Translations under genes and position numbers: made by a program
From: an uncultured Bacteroidaceae bacterium
GTDB lineage: Bacteria; Bacteroidota; Bacteroidia; Bacteroidales; Bacteroidaceae
Length of the DNA stretch: 59,739 nucleotides
Assembly: GCA_905233465.1 (NCBI GenBank)
Contig: CAJOEI010000008.1
Coordinates: 1-59,739, forward strand
Reading direction: 5' to 3'
Notes under the pieces: generated by a model
What the model saw: the letters and a program-made list of their open reading frames with translations, nothing else
Database searches by the model: none
Told to the model about the DNA's origin: nothing
Shown here: positions 44,886 through 54,585 of the stretch, one piece after another
Numbering within the stretch: the first letter of the stretch is position 1
Layout of the letters: every line of letters starts with the position of its first letter

Positions 44886-47800
44886 TTATCGGATGACGGC
44901 TCTCTTAGTTTTTCTCGTTTCTCCCGGTGCGGGGGTATCGTATTGGATGTCCACCAGCGGATGCGCTCTGAGGTAGGACTTACATTCGCTTGTGGAGCTG
45001 AATGTAGGATACTTACCGCTGTTGAGCTTGGTGTGGTTGAGGACACCGTCTATCTGGTGTAGCACAGCGAAGCTGGAGCTCTGCAGCACGATGTTGTTCA
45101 TCGAGCGTTCACCTGTCGGCGAGCGCTTAGCACCGCTGTAGTTGCCATTGGGGTCATACAGACATACGATGTCACGTGCCATGATGTTCTGCATGTCATC
45201 CTGCACTGTGAGCAACGGACCACCCTGGTCATCGCGGACATGCAGGCGTGTCTCGCCGCCTTCCTTGGTGCGGCTGGTGTGCACCTTGACAAAGACACCG
45301 TTGTCTATATCATAACTGGAAGTGATGAAGTCGGCTTCGGTACGCTCGCTGTTGTCCACGAAGATGCTGTTGTCCACGAAGTGGCAACGCACGAAGTTGT
45401 TCAGATAGGTGATTTTAGCTTGCAGACGAGTGGAGTCGGCACCGTTGAGGATGCGCTTCTCTGTACCGTCGTCGGTCATTGGCAGGCTCTCGTAGTCGGC
45501 CTCAATCTCTTCCCATGTCTGCAGGCCATTGGCGCGTGCCTCCTCAATAGCTTCGTTGGTTGGCACGAAGACAGTGTAGAGATAGTTGCTGAAGAACTTG
45601 ACGTTCTGGTCCACACCGCCGGCAGTCTTACCATCAACCCAAACAGCCAAGGTGGAAATATCCATACCGCAGGCCTTGATGACTTCCGAGTGTGCACTCA
45701 CATTTGTCATCTCATAGAACTGTTCACAGACATCACCGAACTCGTCATGCATGATGCTGTAGACACTCTTGCTTGCGGGGATGATAGGTGAATCATCGAT
45801 GATGTATGTAGTACCATTGGCCATGTGGTTGGTGTTGGCTGTCGTCACCTCGATACCTTGTATACCGCGGCTAGGGCGCACGTTGGTCATGCTACCCACG
45901 ACACCGGCACGCTCGTTCTCAAGCTGGAAGCCACCCTGCACCTTAATGATGTTGTTCTGTGCATCCTTTGTGACCTTGACGGCGGAATTGTTCTTTGTTA
46001 TATAGTACTGGTCAGCATTGTCGATGGGGTTGGTTCCGTCGTGCACGATGGTATGGCTCTCAAGGATGTCCTTAAGACGGTTGATGAGCTCACTCTTTTC
46101 GAGGTTATCGGCATTGTAGCGGTCACCGATTTCTCCAGCTTCACGTCCTTCGGCTGCAGCGTTGGCAGGTGTTATATACTTATATAATATCTTACCCACA
46201 GCCACAGGCAGGGTTGAGGACTTCTCCAGGAATGCCATCTCGATGATACGCGGCTTCTGGCTGGTGAAGCTTACGGGGTCGTAGTAGCGCTTCAGGGCCT
46301 CGTCACTCGGCAGGAAGAACGTGAAGTTCGAACGCATAGCCATAAGGTATGCCGAGTAGTTGAGGTGCATCTGGTCGTTGCTCTGGTCGGCACCGTTGTT
46401 GATAGCCCACTTCATGATGAGGTTGGTGGTGCTGATATTGGCCGGAGCAGCCACTGAAATATATGAAGCAGGACCATAGACCTTGTTCATCACATACACG
46501 GCACCGTTGCATGCCATCATACATGTGTCGATGAGTGCCACGTCTTCAGGTGTGAACATCTCCTCACGCGACTGGTAGTCACGCAGGTCCATCATCTTGC
46601 TCGGCACAGCATTGTTGAAGGAGTTGAACATGATGACGTTGATGAGATCCTTCAGTGTGGAGAGAGGAATCTGGTCTATCTTGCGATAAAGTGCATCGAA
46701 ATCGCCTTCAGCCACCTCTGCGTATGGGTCTTCGGCGTAGGTTAGCACAAGCTGCCATCCGGCGCCACCCTCAGTGAAGTACTCAAACATGGTCTTGTCG
46801 TTGGGCACGAACATAGCTGCCATGTCCTCGCGAGCGTCGAACTCATATCTGAATTCATTCCATCCCGGATCATACTGCAGGTAGGCTTCACCCTTCTCAT
46901 CAGCGAACTTCTGTCCGGTGGGAGTTATCGTCTGGCTCTTGCCACCGACGCCGTTGAGGGCGAAGTAGTGCTTGGTGTAGATTATTCCATCGAAATCAGG
47001 ATGCAGCTTCTTGTACGACTCTGTGACGGCTGCATTGCGATAGGGATAGGAGAAGCGGTCCAGCATGTGGCTGAAAATGTTCGTATTGCCATTGGTGCGA
47101 ATCAGCTCAGCCATATTTGGCAGAGGCGTTACGACCTTCTCGGTGACATTGACATATCCGTTCTCAGCCACACCGTCCTGAGCCACCAGCAGAGCGTCGT
47201 AGATGTGCACGTCGCGAGTGTTGCGATCCTTGCCCATGAACTTCGCGAAGTCCTCATTCGTAATCTGGTGGTTGGCCATGTGCTCCTGAGTAAAATGAAG
47301 CATCATGCTACGTGTGGAGTCCAGAACAAGATAAATACCCTTGCCGTCTCCATGACGTGAATCGAACTCCTTCCAGAAGTTGCGGTTCTCATCGTCTGCT
47401 GCATTGTAGGTGTAGGGTACCTCCTCAGCAGGCAGGAATGTGATGGAGTCCACAAGGTCCACGTCGGTGTAACGACGCATGTACTGTCCTCTTGCAGGGG
47501 CTGCATCACCTTGTCCGTCGCTTGAAGCGAGGTTCTCCATGACGATGGCGTTGTTGAGCATCGAAGCATGGATGAGGAGCTTCTTCTGTGCAGGGCTCAG
47601 TCTGTTGTAGCTCGTCGCATTGTGCCAGGGATTGGTCTCGGGCAACGTAGCGTTGCGCTGGTAGAAAGCTTCCCAAGCATTGTCGTCGGCCACAAAGACT
47701 GTCTTGGAGCCAGTCTTGCTCAACACGTCTTTCAGGTTACGGACACCTTCCGGGTTCACGTCTCTATCCTCCAACAACCGCAGATAGTTGCTGAACGTGT

Positions 47801-47993
47801 GTGTGACGTTACCTTGGTCGTCCTTCATACCGGCCTGAAGGCTTTCGTAGATGCTGGAGTTGAGCCACGTGGGTTTCTCATCATCCCACTTGTAGTCGTC
47901 CGTGCATGACCACGAAAGCCCACAAACTGCAAAGACACATAAGGCCCTGGCCATGTGTTTGGCAGTGGTGCTAAAACGGTTTTTCATACACAT
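44886..47993 (-). CDS. Large fasciclin (FAS1)-repeat lipoprotein (3)
   Basis: 1035 residues; the signal ends WSC (Cys30) after a second possible Met at residue 3. A FAS1 H1-like box 'KTVFVADDNAWEAFY' lies near 97-111 and similar boxes recur at 'AAMFVPNDKTMFEYF', 'FTFFLPSDEALKRYY' and 'YTVFVPTNEAIEEA', so four FAS1 repeats are visible. First gene of the seven-gene locus. I found no consensus promoter in front of it. Confidence 0.8.
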   Translation of the reverse strand: MCMKNRFSTTAKHMARALCVFAVCGLSWSCTDDYKWDDEKPTWLNSSIYESLQAGMKDDQGNVTHTFSNYLRLLEDRDVNPEGVRNLKDVLSKTGSKTVFVADDNAWEAFYQRNATLPETNPWHNATSYNRLSPAQKKLLIHASMLNNAIVMENLASSDGQGDAAPARGQYMRRYTDVDLVDSITFLPAEEVPYTYNAADDENRNFWKEFDSRHGDGKGIYLVLDSTRSMMLHFTQEHMANHQITNEDFAKFMGKDRNTRDVHIYDALLVAQDGVAENGYVNVTEKVVTPLPNMAELIRTNGNTNIFSHMLDRFSYPYRNAAVTESYKKLHPDFDGIIYTKHYFALNGVGGKSQTITPTGQKFADEKGEAYLQYDPGWNEFRYEFDAREDMAAMFVPNDKTMFEYFTEGGAGWQLVLTYAEDPYAEVAEGDFDALYRKIDQIPLSTLKDLINVIMFNSFNNAVPSKMMDLRDYQSREEMFTPEDVALIDTCMMACNGAVYVMNKVYGPASYISVAAPANISTTNLIMKWAINNGADQSNDQMHLNYSAYLMAMRSNFTFFLPSDEALKRYYDPVSFTSQKPRIIEMAFLEKSSTLPVAVGKILYKYITPANAAAEGREAGEIGDRYNADNLEKSELINRLKDILESHTIVHDGTNPIDNADQYYITKNNSAVKVTKDAQNNIIKVQGGFQLENERAGVVGSMTNVRPSRGIQGIEVTTANTNHMANGTTYIIDDSPIIPASKSVYSIMHDEFGDVCEQFYEMTNVSAHSEVIKACGMDISTLAVWVDGKTAGGVDQNVKFFSNYLYTVFVPTNEAIEEARANGLQTWEEIEADYESLPMTDDGTEKRILNGADSTRLQAKITYLNNFVRCHFVDNSIFVDNSERTEADFITSSYDIDNGVFVKVHTSRTKEGGETRLHVRDDQGGPLLTVQDDMQNIMARDIVCLYDPNGNYSGAKRSPTGERSMNNIVLQSSSFAVLHQIDGVLNHTKLNSGKYPTFSSTSECKSYLRAHPLVDIQYDTPAPGETRKTKRAVIR

Positions 47994-48201
47994 TTGAAAT
48001 TGAGATTATTATTAGTTATTGTTGTTCGTTTGGCAATGTGAAAAAGAGTTCTTTTTGGTATCAATTATTTACTTAATGTACCCAATAAGCGCCCAAAATT
48101 AAAGGTTTTTCATAAACGATATGACTTTTTATTGACAAAAATCACTTTCCATTAAGAATGTTTAACAATTGTCCGTTAAACCATAATCGACAAGACCACA
48201 T

Positions 48202-48232
48202 CAGCGCCGAAGGCCCGTGGTCTTCGGCGCTG
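48202..48232. other. Stem-loop between GH43-like gene and fasciclin operon
   Basis: 11-bp perfect stem CAGCGCCGAAG with CTTCGGCGCTG, 9-base loop; an alternative GACCAC/GTGGTC pairing overlaps it. No T run on either strand, so it is not a standard intrinsic terminator. The rest of 47994-48321 is AT-rich and holds nothing else recognisable. Confidence 0.55.
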
Positions 48233-48321
48233 AAGGATGTATTCTAATAGGTAAATGATATATGCCTTGCTACAGTGACAGCCTCAACGACATGGTCTTT
48301 CCGGATGTCCTGCCTGTTGCG

Positions 48322-49296
48322 TCATTTGTTAGGAAAGGCTTTCTGCAGTCGCTTCAGTTCCTTCTTGGTGATAGCGATGACAGTGCCGTGACGCGGTGTG
48401 AAAGCACCTTTGGTCTCGGTGTCCTGCACCTGCTTGAAGGTCTTGAGGTCAGCACTCTTGCAGAACTGATAGTGTCCACTGGTGTAGCAGTCGTACATGA
48501 GCACCCATGTGCCGTCGTGCAGACGGAACACTCCCGAACCCTCGACAGCCTTGTTGGTGTCCTGACACCATCCAGACTGCAGCTCCCATGTGCTGAAGTC
48601 TAAGAGGTCGCGAGCTATGAACTGCTTTATACCCTTTTCTTTGCTGCCTTCGGTCTTGAAGAAGACGTGATAGAGTCCTTCGTCATCCTTAACGATGTCG
48701 GTGTCGATGCTGGCATTCTGCACGTCGAAGAGCACCTGTGGTTCGCCTTCCAGGTCACTAAAGTCCTTGTTGGCGTATGCCCAGAACACCTTGTCGTAGG
48801 GGCAGCTGCCGTCGTCGGTGAGTATGGAGAAGTAGACGATATATTTCTTAGCCTTCTCGTCGTAGATAGTCTGAGGTGCCCACACACGTGTGACATGCTC
48901 AAACATTGTTCCCTTGAAGCGTTCGGGGAAATGCACAGTGTGCGACTGCCACTTCACGAGGTCCTTGGAGCGCATGAGCACCATACCGCGGTTGCTGCTC
49001 CATCCGAGGCTGGACTTCATGTCCGTGACCACCTGATAGAACCATCCGTCCTTGCCTCTGAGGATATGCGGGTCACGCACGCATCCTGTCAGTGCGATGT
49101 CCTTGGATGCCACCACGGGCTTGCCGTTATTCAGTGGTGTGTAGTTCCAGCCGTCGTATGAGATGGCATAGCATATCTGCTCCTGTTCGGGAGCATTGCC
49201 GGTGAAATAGGTGAAGAGATACGCACAAGTCTTCTTGGCTGATACGGAGAATGTTGCAGCCATTGCCAGCGCTGCAACGAGGATGGTTTTCTTCAT
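48322..49296 (-). CDS. GH43-like five-bladed propeller glycosidase
   Basis: 324 residues with a signal peptide to SVSA (about 20). Blade motifs 'CVRDPHILRGKDGWFYQV', 'SIDTDIVKDDEGLYHVFF' and 'VEGSGVFRLHDGTWVLMYD' supply the Asp, Asp and Glu positions of GH43 enzymes (arabinofuranosidase/xylosidase/galactosidase types). Annotation as GH43_34-like is common for such short proteins, but the substrate is open. A TATCTTTG box lies at 49338-49331 on the minus strand, about 40 bases upstream. Same strand as the SusCD locus, 328 bases upstream of it. Confidence 0.7.
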   Translation of the reverse strand: MKKTILVAALAMAATFSVSAKKTCAYLFTYFTGNAPEQEQICYAISYDGWNYTPLNNGKPVVASKDIALTGCVRDPHILRGKDGWFYQVVTDMKSSLGWSSNRGMVLMRSKDLVKWQSHTVHFPERFKGTMFEHVTRVWAPQTIYDEKAKKYIVYFSILTDDGSCPYDKVFWAYANKDFSDLEGEPQVLFDVQNASIDTDIVKDDEGLYHVFFKTEGSKEKGIKQFIARDLLDFSTWELQSGWCQDTNKAVEGSGVFRLHDGTWVLMYDCYTSGHYQFCKSADLKTFKQVQDTETKGAFTPRHGTVIAITKKELKRLQKAFPNK

Positions 49297-49395
49297 AAGC
49301 GGGTAATTAGTGAGTTTAGTTTATCTTCGGCAAAGATATGAATAATTAGCGAGAGCCATGCTTGGCCGTCTAATTATTAAGTTTGTTTAACGTTG

Positions 49396-51216
49396 TCACT
49401 TCTTTTTCTTTTTGCGTAGCGCTCTTTTATGCAGCTTGTCGGCTATTTCCCAGTAGCGACGTGCCTCTTCATGTTGTCCGTCGCGATCCAGACAGTCACC
49501 GAGCCGCTTGTTGGCGGCCTCAAACTCAGGCCACAGCGTCACGGCCTTCTGATAGTTACGCAACGCAGCGCTGTTGCTGTGGGCTTCGGTGAGACACTCG
49601 TTGCCCATAAGGTAGTATTCCTTTGCAAACTTATGCAACGTCTGCGCACGGGCCTTCATTTGCTGGCGCAGCTGCCTGTTCTCCTCTCTCAGAGCGGTGA
49701 TGCTTGCCAGCTTGCGACGTATGAGGCGTCGCGGTGCCGGCTGTTCGATGTCGTAGCGGGCGTGGATAGCTGTAAAGAAATGATTGACACAGTCTTCCCA
49801 CCGTCCTTCGTCAAAGGCTTTGACCGTCTCGGCATATTCGATGTCGGCCTTGGCCGTTGCCAGTGCGCGCTGCAATGCCTGCGGGTTGTTGAATCGGGTG
49901 GCGAAGTTGAGTATCTCGGGCCTGACAAAGACATCCGAGCGCTGCAACGGCCTGCTCAGCCGCAGACCATCAAGGCCAGTGCAGCGGCTCAGTGCCACGT
50001 ATGCCTGCCCGCCGGCGAAGGTGCCGCGACCGAAGTCTATCGTTGCACGCTGGAACGTCAAGCCCTGACTCTTATGTATAGTGATGGCCCATGCCAACCT
50101 GATGGGGAACTGCGTGAAGGTGCCAAGCTCCTCCTCCTCTATTTTGTGCTCCTTCTCGTTGTAGGTATAGCGCATGTTACTCCATTGCGCCTGCTCAACA
50201 ATCACCTCCTTGCCGTCGTCAGTATTCACGATAAGGGCGTATGGCGAGTCACTCATACCCGTGACAATGCCTATCGTGCCATTCACCCAGCGTCGCTCCT
50301 GGTCGTTCTTGACAAAGATAATCTGCGCGCCAAGCTTGATCTCCAGCTTCAGCAGCGTGGGCAGCGATGTCTGCGGGAAGTCGTCGCGAATCTCTCCCTG
50401 CAGGGTTATCACCTGTCCGTCGAGCTTAGCCAGACGTGTGTTGTTGATATGATCCACATCGTCGCGACGCGTACACAGCGTCACGGCAAACGGTGCTGCC
50501 GTGGCATCCTCAGCGGGCACACTGTCACTCACGCAGCGGTTGACGACCTGCAGGTCTGTTGCCGTGACCTGATTGGTGCGGATATGGTCAAGTATGGAGA
50601 TGAACAGCGGGTCCCTCTGACGGAAGACCTTCGACAGCTCGATGCTCACGAGTTCCATCTGCCTGAAGACGCGTGCCTCGAAGAAGAACGGGCTGCTGTA
50701 GAAGCGCGCCAGTATGTCGCGTTCGTCGGCCGTGACCACGGGCTCCAGCTGGAAGCAGTCGCCGATGAGCAGCATCTGCTTGCCGCCGAATGGCAGACGG
50801 CTGTTGCCTGTGTACGTCCTCAGTATGCGGTCGACAAAGTCAATGATGTCGGCCCGCACCATGGATATCTCGTCGATGATGATGAGCTCCAGACTGCGCA
50901 GCAGCTGGATATGTTCCTTGCTATAGCGCATGAAGTCGCGCAGACGCCGTGCCGTGGAATACCGCGAGTCGTCTGGCGTGAGCGGATGAAAGGGCAGTTT
51001 GAAGAAGCTGTGCAGCGTCACCCCACCGGCATTGATGGCTGCTATGCCCGTCGGTGCCAGCACCACACACTGCTTGCGCGTGTTGTCGCGCACATAACGC
51101 AAAAAGGTACTCTTCCCCGTCCCTGCCTTGCCTGTGAGGAAGATGGAGTGCTGCGTGTGGCGTATCAGGTTCAGTGCAGCCTGAAACTCGGGTGCAGAGG
51201 TGTCAATCTGTGACAT
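49396..51216 (-). CDS. Pif1/RecD-like helicase with C-terminal TPR-like tail
   Basis: 606 residues. Walker A 'LTGKAGTGKSTFL' (27-39), then 'APTGIAAINAGGVTLHSFF', a hallmark of Pif1/RecD2-type SF1B helicases, and the DEXX box LIIIDEISM. Motif III 'LLIGDCFQLEPV' and the late 'AITIHKSQGLTF' are present. Residues about 455-606 are helical with 'SAALRNYQKAVTLWPEF' and 'GQHEEARRYWEIA', a TPR-like end, and finish in a lysine run. A role in replication-fork or G-quadruplex handling is inferred. Follows the PBP1A gene by 10 bases. Confidence 0.82.
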   Translation of the reverse strand: MSQIDTSAPEFQAALNLIRHTQHSIFLTGKAGTGKSTFLRYVRDNTRKQCVVLAPTGIAAINAGGVTLHSFFKLPFHPLTPDDSRYSTARRLRDFMRYSKEHIQLLRSLELIIIDEISMVRADIIDFVDRILRTYTGNSRLPFGGKQMLLIGDCFQLEPVVTADERDILARFYSSPFFFEARVFRQMELVSIELSKVFRQRDPLFISILDHIRTNQVTATDLQVVNRCVSDSVPAEDATAAPFAVTLCTRRDDVDHINNTRLAKLDGQVITLQGEIRDDFPQTSLPTLLKLEIKLGAQIIFVKNDQERRWVNGTIGIVTGMSDSPYALIVNTDDGKEVIVEQAQWSNMRYTYNEKEHKIEEEELGTFTQFPIRLAWAITIHKSQGLTFQRATIDFGRGTFAGGQAYVALSRCTGLDGLRLSRPLQRSDVFVRPEILNFATRFNNPQALQRALATAKADIEYAETVKAFDEGRWEDCVNHFFTAIHARYDIEQPAPRRLIRRKLASITALREENRQLRQQMKARAQTLHKFAKEYYLMGNECLTEAHSNSAALRNYQKAVTLWPEFEAANKRLGDCLDRDGQHEEARRYWEIADKLHKRALRKKKKK

Positions 51217-51226
51217 GGCAGCTTGG

Positions 51227-53614
51227 CTATTCCTCCGGCATGAGGTCTGAGTCGAGGGATTGCGGCATGTCGGCCGATTCAGACGCCTGCGCCGACTGCT
51301 CCTCCTGTGGCTTTATGTCCTCTAAGCTTATGCCCTCCAACGGCTGCAGGTCGATAATCGGCAATCCCTCATCTGGCAGGTCGTATGTGGCAGCACACTC
51401 CCATGCACGTGAGTCAATCTCCTGCGTCGGCGGAGCAAAGCGCCGGCGATACTGCCGGAAGCGCTCGTCACCCAGCACCTTGGCCATGAAGTTGCCAAAG
51501 ATGGGCAACGCCGTACGGCTGCCCTGTCCCAGTGCCGATGTGCGGAAATGAATGCTGCGGTACTCTCCGCCCACCCAGGCACCTCCCACCAAGCCTGGTG
51601 TCACACCCACAAACCACGCATCGCTGTAGTTGTTTGACGTACCCGTCTTGCCGCCGAACTCGGCATATCGTGCCACGGGGTTGATATACTGCCACAGTGC
51701 ACCCGTGGTGCTGCCAGGGATGTTCATGCTCGAACGGAACATCATCTGCATGAGATATGCCGAGCGGTAGCTGATGGCCCGTATGGGGTCTGTCGATGCC
51801 GTGTATATGGTGCGGCCGTCGCGGTCCTCGATACGTTCTATCATCAGCGGCATGTTATACATGCCATCAGCCATCACGGTGCAATAGCTGTTCACCAGCT
51901 CCAGCAGCGACACGTCGCTGCAGCCCAGGCTCAGCGCCGGCACCTCCTCCAATGGCGACTGTATGCCCATGCGGTGGGCAGTCTGTGCCACGGCATGTAT
52001 GCCCAATTCGTTGCCCAGCTTCACAGCTATGCTGTTCACGCTCTGTGCGAAGGCTGTCTTCAGCGGCATGGCAGCACCGGTGTAGCGTCCACTGGCATTT
52101 TGCGGAGCCCATACCTTGTCCTTGCCCACCTTGGTGCTGTCGACATACGCCGACCACTGGTCAATGCGCTGTGTGCACGGCGTCATGCCGTGGTTCATGG
52201 CCTCGGCATAAACAAAGAGCTTGAAGGTCGAACCCGGCTGACGCAAGGCCGTCACCTTGTCGTATTTCCAAGCATCGAAATCGATGTCGCCCACCCATGC
52301 CCTCACGTAGCGCGTGTCGGGCTCAATGGCCACGAAGCCGCAGTGCATGAAGCTGACCATGTAGCGAATGCTGTCCATGACCGAGACGTTGCGCTCTATG
52401 GGACCGTCGTAGCTGAAGAGCTTTGTCGGGTGAGGCGTGTTCAGCGCAGCAAAGATGCTGTCCTCATTACCGTCATAGCGGCGTGCCAGTGCCTTGTATG
52501 CCGATGTGCGACGCGCGATGTCCTCAATGAAGCCAGCTATCTCACGATGGTTCTCGTCCTGCCAGGGGTTCTGTCCTGCCCAGTGCTCGTCGAAGCGCTG
52601 CTGCAGGGTGCGCATCTGCTGCATCACGGCCTGCTCGGCATAGCGCTGCATGCGCATGTCGATGGTGGTGTATATCTTCAGTCCGTCGGCATAGACATCC
52701 AAACGGTCGTTGGACATGCCCTGCACCAGGCCCATGTCACACAGCATGTCGATATAATCATGCAATCCTGCGCGGAAATATGGTGCCGGACCGTCGTAGC
52801 TGCTCTCCTCTACCCTCTCCACGCATTTTATGGGCAGCGCCTTGATGCTGTCCAACTGCTGCTGCGTGGCCACATAGCCGTTGATGATGATGCCGTTCTG
52901 GTCAAAGAGGTTCTGCAGCACGACGTTGCGGCGCTGCAGCGCGTTTTGCGGATTCCGGCGCGGGTTATATGCACTCGTGGCCTTGAGCAGTCCCACCAGC
53001 GTTGCGGCCTGCTCGTAGGTCAGGCGGTCGGGCGTGGTGCCGAAGTATGTTCTGGCTGCCGTCTGTATGCCGAAGCTGTTGGTGCCGAAGTCCACGGTGT
53101 TGAAATACATCGTCAGGATGTCCTCCTTACTGAAGGCGTGCTCCAGCTTCGTGGCGACAATCCACTCCTTGAGCTTCATCACCACGAGGCGCACGCCGGG
53201 TATGTGTCCCAGCAGGCCTGTGCTGTACTGCGTACGCACACGGAACATATTCTTTGCCAGCTGCTGGGTGATGGTGCTGGCGCCGCGTGCGCGTCCGTGC
53301 AACATGTCCTTGGCAGCTGCAAAGAGGCCCGCCACATCGATGCCGCGATGGAGATAGAATCTCACGTCCTCCGTGGCTATCAGCGTGCGTATGGCAATGG
53401 GACTGATCTGGTCGTATGTCACAGGCGTGCGGTTCTCGCTGAAGAAGCGCCCGATGAGCACACTGTCGCTGCTGTATATCTCACTGGCCTCTGATGTCTC
53501 GGGATGCGTGATGCGGTCGTAGGTCGGGCTCTTGCCGAAGAGCCACAGCACATTGTTGTCCACTGCCAGCAGCAGCAACACCAGCGCCACCACAGCCGTG
53601 ACACACCACACCAA
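51227..53614 (-). CDS. mrcA: Class A penicillin-binding protein (PBP1A)
   Basis: At least 795 residues. One N-terminal membrane helix, then the glycosyltransferase domain with ATEDVRFYLHRGID (catalytic Glu) and 'GASTITQQLAKN', and the transpeptidase with STFK, SVN ('AQSVNSIAV') and KTG ('FGGKTGTSN'). All key motifs are intact. It polymerises and crosslinks peptidoglycan. The annotated start is a GTG; the frame stays open upstream into the miaA stop, adding a basic cytoplasmic tail (YRGPWWRRVL), so the true start is probably a non-ATG codon further upstream. Confidence 0.85.
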   Translation of the reverse strand: MVWCVTAVVALVLLLLAVDNNVLWLFGKSPTYDRITHPETSEASEIYSSDSVLIGRFFSENRTPVTYDQISPIAIRTLIATEDVRFYLHRGIDVAGLFAAAKDMLHGRARGASTITQQLAKNMFRVRTQYSTGLLGHIPGVRLVVMKLKEWIVATKLEHAFSKEDILTMYFNTVDFGTNSFGIQTAARTYFGTTPDRLTYEQAATLVGLLKATSAYNPRRNPQNALQRRNVVLQNLFDQNGIIINGYVATQQQLDSIKALPIKCVERVEESSYDGPAPYFRAGLHDYIDMLCDMGLVQGMSNDRLDVYADGLKIYTTIDMRMQRYAEQAVMQQMRTLQQRFDEHWAGQNPWQDENHREIAGFIEDIARRTSAYKALARRYDGNEDSIFAALNTPHPTKLFSYDGPIERNVSVMDSIRYMVSFMHCGFVAIEPDTRYVRAWVGDIDFDAWKYDKVTALRQPGSTFKLFVYAEAMNHGMTPCTQRIDQWSAYVDSTKVGKDKVWAPQNASGRYTGAAMPLKTAFAQSVNSIAVKLGNELGIHAVAQTAHRMGIQSPLEEVPALSLGCSDVSLLELVNSYCTVMADGMYNMPLMIERIEDRDGRTIYTASTDPIRAISYRSAYLMQMMFRSSMNIPGSTTGALWQYINPVARYAEFGGKTGTSNNYSDAWFVGVTPGLVGGAWVGGEYRSIHFRTSALGQGSRTALPIFGNFMAKVLGDERFRQYRRRFAPPTQEIDSRAWECAATYDLPDEGLPIIDLQPLEGISLEDIKPQEEQSAQASESADMPQSLDSDLMPEE

Positions 53615-53682
53615 TACACGTCGCCACCAGGGGCCGCGATAGGCGGCGGCAAAGCCGCTACAAACCTTGCTGAGTATGGATT

Positions 53683-54585
53683 TCAGTTTTTCCGTATGCT
53701 GTCTAAATAATCGGTTATCTCTTGTGTCTGATCAGGGTGGAACCACCGTATGTCCTTGTCCCTCTGGAACCACGTCATCTGCTTCTTGGCATACACTCGC
53801 GTGTTCTTCTTCATGCGTTCTGTGGCCTGCTCCAGCGTCCATGTGCCGTCTATCACGGCAAACATCTCCTTGTAACCCACGGTGTTCAGGGCATTTTCCT
53901 GGCGATAGGGCAACAGGCGTCGCGCCTCGTCCATCAGGCCATCGGCCACCATCTGGTCCACACGGCTGTTGATGCGTGCAAAGAGTTCCTCGCGCGGCCG
54001 GCATAGTCCTATCCTGACGATGTCAAACGGCCTTGGCTTGGCGCTATGGGTGCGAAAACTGCTGAACGGCTTGCCCGTCTGGTAGCACACCTCCAGGGCA
54101 TGCACTATGCGCTGGGTGTTCTTCAGGTCGGCCTGCTCGTAGTATTGCGGATCCAGCAGCCGCAGCTCGGCCTTCAGCGTCTCCAAGCCCTCGTCGGCCA
54201 GCCTCCGGCGCAACATCTGTCGCGTCTCTGCCTCAATGGTCGGGATGTCGTCGATGCCCTTGCACACGGCATCGATATACAACATCGAACCTCCAGTCAT
54301 CAACAGTATGTCGTGTTTCTCAAAGAGCTCCGCCGCGAGCTTGAGCACATCGGCCTCAAAACGTGCGGCACTATAGTATTCCGTCGGCTGCAGCTGTCCC
54401 ACAAAGTAGTGGCGCACACGCGCCAGCTGCTCCCTCGTAGGCGCCGCCGTGCCTATCGTCATGCCTGCATACATCTGCCGGCTGTCTGCACTGATGATGG
54501 GTGTGGCATAGCGTTGGGCCAGCGTCAGCGCCAGCTCGGTCTTGCCCACTCCCGTCGGGCCCAGCAGGACAACCAGCGTCTTCAT
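53683..54585 (-). CDS. miaA: tRNA dimethylallyltransferase MiaA
   Basis: 300 residues. 'GPTGVGKTELAL' P-loop at the N-terminus, ISADSRQMYAGMTIGTA, 'LMTGGSMLYIDAV', and the C-terminal 'TRVYAKKQMTWFQRDKDIRW' are the MiaA blocks. It adds dimethylallyl to A37 of tRNAs that read UNN codons. Start overlaps the upstream gene by one base. Confidence 0.92.
   Translation of the reverse strand: MKTLVVLLGPTGVGKTELALTLAQRYATPIISADSRQMYAGMTIGTAAPTREQLARVRHYFVGQLQPTEYYSAARFEADVLKLAAELFEKHDILLMTGGSMLYIDAVCKGIDDIPTIEAETRQMLRRRLADEGLETLKAELRLLDPQYYEQADLKNTQRIVHALEVCYQTGKPFSSFRTHSAKPRPFDIVRIGLCRPREELFARINSRVDQMVADGLMDEARRLLPYRQENALNTVGYKEMFAVIDGTWTLEQATERMKKNTRVYAKKQMTWFQRDKDIRWFHPDQTQEITDYLDSIRKN

Noticed and set aside
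49429..51213. A 594-codon open frame on the plus strand opposite the helicase
   Set aside because: It lies wholly antisense to a gene with full helicase motifs and shows no recognisable domain; it is a by-product of GC-biased codons.
51974..53494. A 506-codon plus-strand frame opposite PBP1A
   Set aside because: Antisense to an intact PBP1A with all catalytic motifs; no domain recognised.
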